From: Halichoerus grypus
Lineage: Eukaryota; Chordata; Mammalia; Carnivora; Phocidae
Direction of reading: 5' to 3'
Assembly: GCF_964656455.1 (NCBI RefSeq)
Contig: NC_135723.1
Coordinates: 97,169,283-97,233,282, forward strand
Length of the DNA: 64,000 nt
Below are positions 56,800-64,000 of the stretch, piece after piece. The notes beneath the pieces were generated by a model. The model was not told the DNA's origin and made no database searches. It was given only the letters and a program-made list of their open reading frames with translations. Position numbers and translations under genes: made by a program. Within the stretch, counting starts at the first letter, position 1. Every line of letters starts with the position of its first letter.

Positions 56800-57110
56800 C
56801 TTCCAGTGTTTATGACTACTGTCTTATTTCAGGCTCTCATTTCACCCTTCCACCCTTCCATTTCAAGAGTCTTATCACCGGCCTTTCTCACACTACTCTG
56901 CCCATTACCCACTTCATCCTCCACACTGTCGCTGTAATGATCATCTTTAAATTATAAATGTAATCATATTATTCTTCTGCCTGATTGCCTATCGCATAAA
57001 CTACTAAGTCTTTTCTATTATGTGCAAGACCCTCCATATTTGTAATCAGTGCCTCTGGTCCCTAGCAGTTAGCACAGTGCCTGGCACATGGTGGACTCTT
57101 ATGTATATGG
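56800..57110 (+). mobile_element. L2 (LINE2) relic, plus strand
   Basis: 'catcctccacactgtcgctgtaatgatcatctttaaattataaatgtaatcatattattcttctgcctgattgcc' is the sense-strand LINE2 pattern. 'gtgcaagaccctccatatttg' and 'cagcacagtgcctggcacatggtgg'-like words near 57060-57100 follow. Truncated and inactive. Confidence 0.6.
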
Positions 57111-57575
57111 GGTAAAATGTATCTGGGATATGTATGTGGGAATCAGTGAGTGATTGAGTGTTCCTTCCATCAAATGATGACCCATTCTCTAGCAATAAAT
57201 GAATTTTGCTTGTTTGTAGCAGTTGCTTTAAAAAATTTCAATCTGGAATCTCTTAATTAGAAGAATTAGAGTTTCTTAATGATGAAGAATTTATCAATTG
57301 TTCTGATTAATCCATCCCACTTAGTTTCTATGGTGGTCATCAATAACTAGTATTAATAACTGTAATATAGAAGCAAGGAAGACAATTTAATTTTAGACAG
57401 TTTTTCACATTTCAAAAATATGTTGTTTTAGAATCAATTATGTCATTAGAACATACTCATTGAAGCAGAATTCCAGGGCCAAAGACCATAGAACATTTTA
57501 AGCCTTAAAATGCATATTGTAACATGGTTCTATAAAAACACATCAGTTCAGACCCAGATGTTTAATGTTATAATC
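57111..57575. other. Unique DNA, no gene seen
   Basis: AT-rich; nothing recognised. Confidence 0.45.
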
Positions 57576-57590
57576 AAATTACTACACTTA

Positions 57591-57790
57591 GGGCGCCTGG
57601 GTGGCTCAGTTGGTTAAGCGACTGCCTTCGGCTCAGGTCATGATCCTGGAGTCCCTGGATCGAGTCCCGCATCGGGCTCCCTGCTCGGCGGAGAGCCTGC
57701 TCCTCCCTCTGACCCTCCCCCCTCTCATGTGCTCTCTCTCTCTCTCATTCTCTCTGTCTCAAATAAATAAATAAAATCTTTAAAAAAAAA
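57591..57790 (+). mobile_element. CAN-SINE, plus strand, intact ends
   Basis: Head GGGCGCCTGGGTGGCTCAGT, end AAATAAATAAATAAAATCTT and an A-tail. A perfect 15-bp target-site duplication, AAATTACTACACTTA, lies at 57576-57590 and 57791-57805. Confidence 0.97.
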
Positions 57791-57889
57791 AAATTACTAC
57801 ACTTAATTGTCATAAAGAAAAGTACATTGTTTCACACATAGTACAAATTTAAATTTGTTAGCTTAAAAGTCTCAATTATCACAAAAGAA

Positions 57890-58030
57890 AGATTCATTCA
57901 TTCAATAAATATGTCTTGAACACCTAATGTGTATAAGACACCATCCTGGGTAAATAAATAAATAGAAATGTAAAGGCTACAGTTTAATGGAAAAGATGAT
58001 GATGTAAACAACCAAAGTATATAAATTAAT
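57890..58030 (-). repeat. MIR/L2-type relic
   Basis: 'ttcattcattcaataaatatgtcttgaacacctaatgtgtataagacaccatcctggg' and 'aaaggctacagtttaatggaaaagatgatgatgtaaacaa' match the 'cattcaacaaatatttattgagcacctactatgtgccaggcactg...gctcacagtctagtggg...gacaataaacaa' class. Confidence 0.5.
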
Positions 58031-59079
58031 TTGGAGTCAAATAAAAATACTTGTTCTTTACAAATATCGCGGTATCCTTCAGCATTATTCATTAGTGGCA
58101 CTTGATGAATATTTCTTTCTCAGAATGTGTTAACTTGTGATTTGCTTTAGACATCACAGGTTCACAAAAGGAGTCTAACACCTTTTCTTACAAGACATTT
58201 TTAAGCCATATTTAGTCATCGTGACCAAATTTATCAAACCTTAGCCCTGAAACCAAGAAATTTCTATGTTTTTTAATTATATTTTAGTTTCTACTTACAT
58301 CTCAACAGTGTCAAATGACCCCAATGGTCTCAAGTATACTTGTTTGTACAAAAACACCATAAGGATATTGTTTTGCCCTATCTAATCTTAGACTATTTAA
58401 TTAACAATATAGTTTAAAGAATTCTACTTCTTTAAATTGAATTAACTGTTTAGCTTCAAAGGCCCCCCAAAAGAGTGAGAAATAATGAAAAGTATTTTAA
58501 TGAACTTTTAGCTTTTTGTAAAAGATTTGCTTTTATTCAATCACATACTAAGGAAGATTTTGCAAAACATACTTCATAGGTGTTATGTTAACATTGTTCT
58601 ATTTTAGGTTTGATTTTTTGTGGTATGTTTTGTTTATTTTCTTCAAGGAGAAATATTAAATGAAATATGTCCATTAGTTTTTATAATTTCTAAAAATTTC
58701 TTTTAGAATCCTAATATTTTTAGTGTCAAAATTTTTGCAAGTCTGTAACATTTGAAATTATTTCTTGATATTTTAATATATCACTTCAATTCAGATTTCA
58801 TGCCCATCTTTATATCAGTTAAATTATTGCTAAAATTGGGTTAAAGCAAAAAATATTTTACAATTGCTTAAAAATAATGGCTTCTTTTAAAAGTGTTTTA
58901 CATTAGAAAAGATGAAAATTTTCAAAACACTTATATGAAAATTGGATCTTTATCTGCCAATAAATCTCTAAAAATATATGAATCTTTATGAGTAATCAGA
59001 GAAAATAAAATTGACAGAACATTGCAAAACTATTGCTTTTTCTTATCCAATTGGCTAAGTTTTCAAAAATGATAATATC
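58031..59079. other. AT-rich unique DNA, no gene seen
   Basis: Long AT-rich stretch, no frame of note, no repeat recognised. Confidence 0.5.
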
Positions 59080-59225
59080 CCACTGTCAGCAATGACCTGG
59101 AAGCTACTCTTGCTCACCTTTGTTAGAAGTGTAAGCCCAGCTTTTCCAGAGGGCTTAAACCATTACACACCTTTAATCCAGTAATTCCACTATTATGAAT
59201 TAATCCTGAAAAAGTAGAGGTCTTT
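59080..59225 (+). mobile_element. Old L1 3'-region fragment
   Basis: 'aaaccattacacacctttaatccagtaattccactattatgaattaatcctgaaaaagtag' matches 'catatacccttt-gacccagcaattccacttctaggaatttatcctacaga' of old L1 3' regions. Confidence 0.5.
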
Positions 59226-59235
59226 TTACAAAAAT

Positions 59236-59292
59236 TGTGTGTGTGTGTGTGTGTGAGAATGTGTGTCTAAATGTATGTGTGTTTGTGAGTAT
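59236..59292. repeat. (GT)n microsatellite, imperfect
   Basis: About ten GT units followed by GT-rich interrupted sequence. Confidence 0.92.
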
Positions 59293-59310
59293 GCACATAC
59301 ACACATCCAC

Positions 59311-59945
59311 ATACATGTAGGTGCCCATATGGGCTTGGTATGCAAAAAGAGCCAACAGCAATGGATTGGGGAGTAAATGGTAGCAAAGAGTGATTTTAGA
59401 CAAGTCTTCCAAGAAGCTCAATATAAAAGATAGGAGAGATAACAGATTGATAGCTACAAGGGGAGATAAGACCGAGAAATATTACTTATGTTGGGGGAGA
59501 TTTAAACCTGTTTAACCATTAATGAGAAAGAAAAAATAGGCAAAAAGTGGAGTAGACAAGGGGGCATTGAGGGAGGAGATCACTGAGAGACATGAGGCTG
59601 AGCATCCACTGTGCAGGTGTGGGGGTATCTGTGACAATGGGCTGAGAAGCAGTTAGCCCCAGATTGGTGTGTGCGTGAGAGGCCGGGGAGGGAAGGTAGC
59701 AGAGGGGCAGAGGATTTAACCAGAGGCAGAGCCACAAATGCTCTCCTGTGAAATGAATTTTAGTAACAAATGCCTCACATGCAAAATATTTCAGAACTCA
59801 CTCCATTTGTATTATGAAGACTGACACTATTCTCAGCTTACCTAGCAATTAAAAAAAAAAAAAAAAAGGTTTATTGAGAATATGAGCTTTAGAGGGAATT
59901 GAGAAAGAATGAGAATAGGAGAATAGGAGAGAATTCTTTATAATC
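59311..59945. other. Unique DNA, no gene seen
   Basis: 59520-59720 is purine-rich and less AT-rich. An A-run of 18 lies near 59851-59868, with no flanking duplication. Confidence 0.42.
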
Positions 59946-60168
59946 TAGAACAGGATTTTTTTCTGTAAAGGGCTAGATGGTATTTTAGACTTTGCAAACT
60001 ATACAATTTATGTCACAGTTGCATAAGTACAACATTGTAGTTATAGTACAAAATCAGATATAGATAAATCCTAAACAGATAGAGATGGTTCTGTTCCAAT
60101 AAAACTTTATTTACAAAAACAAGTAGCAGGCCAAATTTGGCCAGTGAGCCATAGTTTACTGACTCCTG
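59946..60168. mobile_element. hAT-type DNA transposon relic
   Basis: 'ttttttctgtaaagggctagatggtattttagactttgcaaac', 'gttctgttccaataaaactttatttacaaaaacaagtagcaggccaaatttggccagtgagccatagtttactgactcctg'. This is the classic non-autonomous hAT element whose ends read 'caggggtcggcaaac'. Both terminal regions are present; it carries no transposase. Confidence 0.68.
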
Positions 60169-60394
60169 GTCAGTAAACACAAACCAGTGAAGGAATTCAC
60201 GGTTGCAAGCTCAAGCCTTGGTCTCTCATGGTATTTTAAGTTCATGCTTGGGTTGTCATTGTATATTTTACATGTTGAGATTTTCTTCTATTCTTAACAA
60301 AGAGCCTCTACCTTGTGGTGAGTCTGGATTTTAGGTAAGGCTCTCCCACTTCTATACAATTACTTAAAACTTTGTAAAATGGATGCTTATTTTT

Positions 60395-60590
60395 GGGGTG
60401 CCTGGGTGGTTCAGTTGGTTAAGCGTCTTCCTTTGGCTCAGGTCATGATCCCAGGGTCCCGGGATCAAGCCCGGCATCTGGCTCCCTGCTCAGCAGAGGG
60501 GGCCTGCTTCTCCCTCTCCTCCTGGTGAGGCTTGCTGTCTCTGTCTCTCTCTCTCAAATAAATAAATTTAAAAATCTTAAAAAAAAAAAC
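60395..60590 (+). mobile_element. CAN-SINE, plus strand
   Basis: Head GGGGTGCCTGGGTGGTTCAG, 'aaataaataaatttaaaaatc' and an A-tail with one C. AAAACTTTGTAAAATGGA (60366-60383) and AAAACTTTGTAAAAGGGA (just after the tail) look like an 18-bp duplication with one mismatch. Eleven or twelve extra bases lie between the left copy and the SINE head. Confidence 0.93.
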
Positions 60591-60624
60591 AAAAAAAAAA
60601 CTTTGTAAAAGGGAATCCCTGCTT

Positions 60625-60925
60625 TAGTCCCTGCCTTTGTAAAATGGGGCAATGACCTTGTCCTTAATCTTCGTAGATCATAATGAAAATAACATGCACA
60701 TATATAAATGCTCTAAAGTACCATACCATTCACACATAAGGAAATCACAATCACTTGCTACAAAATCTACAAAAGTTAGTTCAGTGCCCATATGTAAGAC
60801 CTTGGCATGTTAGATGTAGTCCCTGCCTCATAACGGATGTAGGTATTAAATGAGATCAGAATTATGTGGTTAGCCTCAGTGCCTGACATAGTATATGCTC
60901 AATAAATGTCACATGGTGTTATTAA
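60625..60925 (+). repeat. MIR relics, plus strand
   Basis: 'ctttgtaaaatggggcaatgacc' then 'aataacatgcacatatataaatgctctaaagtacc', followed at 60815-60920 by 'gtccctgcctcataacggatgtaggtattaaatgagatc' and 'cctcagtgcctgacatagtatatgctcaataaatgtcac'. The two overlapping MIR 3' halves may be two copies. Confidence 0.52.
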
Positions 60926-62342
60926 ATCTTTAAAGGAGATCAGTGCTGTCCAGTGATTCTGACACAGCACCTGAAAGGACAAAGCCAAGCTATTCCGGTA
61001 CAAGGCTGGCATTGTCACCCACAGGCAGGGGCAGGTACAGCAAAACCCTTTGTATTAGCCTCCCAGGCCCGCTTTGCAAATGGTGTAAAAAATGGGTATT
61101 GACAGTTCCTATAGAGGCCAATGACTTTGAATCTGAGTTTTCAGATGGATATGAGGGGAGCGTTTTCACTCTTCTGTGATTTGGAAGCCACAGTCCCAGA
61201 ATAAAAAGAAGGAATCTGTCTGATTCTCTGGTAACACAAACATAAAGAGGCCAGATGAGACAGCATGGCTACCCCGGGGCAGCTTTAAATTAAACCACAA
61301 ATGTACTCATCAGCCCTTTGGAGGAGCATTTGCCCCTATTTGTTCGGTATGTGCAGTTTGTTCACCAGACCAGGGAATGCTTGGTTATTATGTGATTCCA
61401 CCCCATTAAAGTTCTTCAGGCCACACAGGAGGGGCAGGGTAAGCATCAGTCCGTTTTCCATGGATGAAGAAGGATTTAATGAGGGAGAAATGTGCAGCAC
61501 AGGTGCAATTCTGCCTGGCTTCTGAGTGAGTGTATAGGAAACCTCACTGGTCAGGTGTGATTCATCAGAAGGAAAAGCATTCCCTAGGAGAGTCAACCTA
61601 CCTCTTCAGGAGAGGGTGGGCTTTTGCATTTTCTTTTTCTTTCCTTTTACAAATTAATTCTTTGGAAGCTGTGGCTCTTCCATTGAAATCCATGGGAATG
61701 ATCACCGATGCAGTCTCACGTAATGCTCTCAAAACAAGGACCTTCACCTGGATGCCCACTATTTGTAACAGTTATGACTAGTCCTTTAGCATTTAATAAG
61801 CCATTTGTCTTTGTAATTTTAAATCCCTGACTTCCATGTAGATTTATTTTTGACATAATACATTTATAAAGCCTGAAGGTAGGGACTATATATACTGTGC
61901 ATCAGAAGTTGGGTCAAATACTAGATACACCTGTCCACTTAGTGTAAATTCTCCTGTCCAGTATCAAAGGGACATAATTTTTCATGTTGTCCTTTTATCA
62001 TGCTCATAATCATCATCTTGAACATCCATGACACTTAACAGTTTATAAGGTTTTATTTTTACCTTTTGATTACAGATTTTTTTTTAAATAATGCTAAAAA
62101 TAGTGACTTCACATTACAGCACACAAACTGAGGATTCTTCTTCAAATACCACATTGGTTTGTTTTGAAAAAATAATATCTAACTTAATTTTTTAACTCAG
62201 AAAGACAAAGTATTATATTAAAAACATTGAAACTAGTAGGCTGTTTGATGTAAGAGTGGTATTTTGTATGTTCTGCAAGAAGTTTGCTTCAGTCTGCCTT
62301 TCTGTAACAGTTATTTCTAAAGCTGAAAATCAGGGTAAATTC
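60926..62342. other. Complex unique DNA, no gene seen
   Basis: 60930-61620 is free of recognised repeats and less AT-rich than average. A 78-codon plus frame (60943-61179) contains CISLPGPLCKWCKKW and an acidic C-terminus but resembles no family I know. It is a better candidate for a conserved non-coding element than for an exon. 61830-61920 has a faint L2-type 3' trace. Confidence 0.35.
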
Positions 62343-62380
62343 ACACGTGTGCACGCACACACACACTCACACACACTCTT
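62343..62380. repeat. (CA)n microsatellite, imperfect
   Basis: ACACGTGTGCACGCACACAC and on, with TC interruptions. Confidence 0.9.
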
Positions 62381-64000
62381 AAAGTAAAATGCCTAAAGCA
62401 CGCTGTGTTTTACATCCCTTTCTTCTAGGGATGCTAAGGGAATACCTAAGATGGACTCTTGGTCCAGCCTGAAAAATCAAGGAAAGTTTGGTGGATGAGA
62501 TTATTAAGTTATCCTTGATGTATTTTGAAAGTTGAGTAGGTACTTCTTAACTGACTAATAAGAGATGGAAGGACAGGACAGGAAAAGAAAAACAAAACAA
62601 ACAAACAAAAAAACAACCTAAAGCAGAGAGATATGCAGTCATTTGGTTTATCATCTTAACTATCTAACAGCATTAGGCTGTGACCACGTGAGGGAGAGAA
62701 GCAAAGGGCACTGAAATATCATAGTCAGCAGATAAGAATACTTTGTCCTGCAGAGTGTTTTAGGCTCCATGATCAACAGCCTCTTTAGACAATTGATGTG
62801 ACTATAGCTTTAGATGGGTTCAAGTAGTTCTACTTTTATGAGATTATTTCAGAGTTATTAACTCAATACATTTGAAATTCTTCCCTTAGTTGTCCCTTGT
62901 GCAGATGCCATTTACTGCACTTCTTCCCTGATTTTTAAGACAGACCATATATTGGAAATTCTGGATGTTTTAAAAGATAGGAAGACAAAGCTCTCTATTC
63001 TTTTCCTCTGCAATTTGAGTTAATACCCTTTATGTGGCATTAGTATGAAGATGACTCATTAGATTAAAAATCAAAAAAAAAAGGAAAGAAAGAAAAGAAA
63101 AAAGAAAAGACAAAAATTAAGAAAAAAATATTTTTAAAAATCCAATGAAATAGAGATTACCTCATTTTTAATCCCCTTTAATCCCACCAATTCTAATTTC
63201 TTTGACCACGATTTACTATGTTTCTACTCGTGCCAATCATTGTGTCAGCTCCTTAGTATGAAATGATGGGTAAGAGAGCATGTTCACCCATATATAAATT
63301 ATAATTTGGTGTGTTTTGAAGGTGTCATTTTGCCTGACAGTATGAGCAAAAAGCAGAAAATGGTGATTGATTAATCTTATTTTCTGGTGATGCAGAAATC
63401 TAATAAACTCAGAATGTGAAGTGAAATGAAGATAAGGAAATTGAAGCAATCAATATTTCTGGTTGGTGCTCACTTTCATTACAATGCTAAGAGTCATCAT
63501 GGAAATAAGAAAGGGTAAATGAATGCCCTCTTGCTGTGGTCCGGCATTAAGATGGGTTTAGACCACTGTGTTGGGGATGGGAAAGTCACAAAGCTGGTAG
63601 CCTTAACACATGTGATGATTAGAGGTAAATCATTTTAAATAACTTCAAAACTCTTATCCTCAAAGTTTCTGAGTCCCACAAGAAAGGAACAAAGAACGTT
63701 GGAGTATGTGGTTTCTTCGCACATCTCAAGAACAATAATTTTCTAAACCTTTGAAAGAATATTGTGAAATGGATAGAAACCTCTTGAGAAACTCCTGTTG
63801 TCATTGTATTTTGAAAGCTGTAGTAAATCACTTTTTGCCCTTACTCTAAATAATGAGAACTGCTCTCTTTTTGTTGTTCTTAAGGTATATGGTAAAAATT
63901 GCTATTGTACAAATTATAATATACTATAGTGTATCATTAAAGTAAAAACTGCATCCCGTTACAACAGAGTTATGCATTAGTTTTTGGAAAACCAATATGT
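62381..64000. other. AT-rich unique DNA, no gene seen
   Basis: Short frames only. Simple A-rich tracts at about 62579-62616 and 63066-63127 (AAAG/AAAAG type). No recognised transposable element. Confidence 0.45.

Noticed and set aside
1..64000. Search for an undescribed gene system
   Set aside because: No gene cluster, CpG-rich promoter, spliced-gene signature or non-repeat coding sequence stood out. The content is explained by repeats and unique non-coding DNA.

Overview
This window is nuclear DNA from a carnivoran mammal. It is AT-rich, packed with interspersed repeats, and has no open reading frame that looks like a host gene. The diagnostic feature is about 17 copies of the tRNA-Lys-derived CAN-SINE. 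Each has a head reading GGGCGCCTGGGTGGCTCAG, a pyrimidine-rich body, an AATAAATAAAATCTTT end and an A-tail. The body variant (in minus copies, GAACACAAGC followed by AGTGGGAGAGGGAGAAGC) and the L1 3' ends suggest a caniform of the bear, seal or mustelid group rather than a dog. That finer placement is inference from remembered consensus sequences.

Layout. 1-10 kb: unique AT-rich DNA with two minus-strand SINEs, two abutting old L1 ends and weak MIR relics. 10-16 kb: one SINE, a 98-bp direct repeat pair spaced 1,006 bp apart, a compound microsatellite, and MIR, L1 and hAT relics. 16-28 kb: mostly unique DNA with three SINEs, an A-tail-only insertion and a G17 run. 28-34 kb: a nested SINE cluster with a (TTTC)n tract, then a rearranged L1 bounded by a 15-bp target-site duplication. 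34-46 kb: MIR/L2 relics, an old L1 3' region carrying a 61-bp copied segment and a 65-bp tandem duplication, and a second tail-only insertion. 46-64 kb: MER5-like and other hAT relics, a young truncated L1, two LTR-like segments (one splitting an old L1 ORF2), a (TA)n tract, a third tail-only insertion and four more SINEs.

Nothing works together as a pathway or operon. The window is best read as intergenic or deep-intronic DNA shaped by L1-driven retrotransposition. The longest uninterrupted reading frames (about 140 codons) show no family resemblance; the only recognisable protein code is decayed L1 ORF2. I saw no functional tRNA, rRNA, CRISPR array or CpG-island promoter. I found no convincing undescribed biological system. 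The most interesting items are structural: the permuted L1, the three insertions consisting only of a poly(A) tail flanked by target-site duplications, and the short local copy events near 12-13 kb and 41-42.5 kb.

Repeat family names come from recognising remembered consensus sequences by eye. Boundaries of old relics are approximate.
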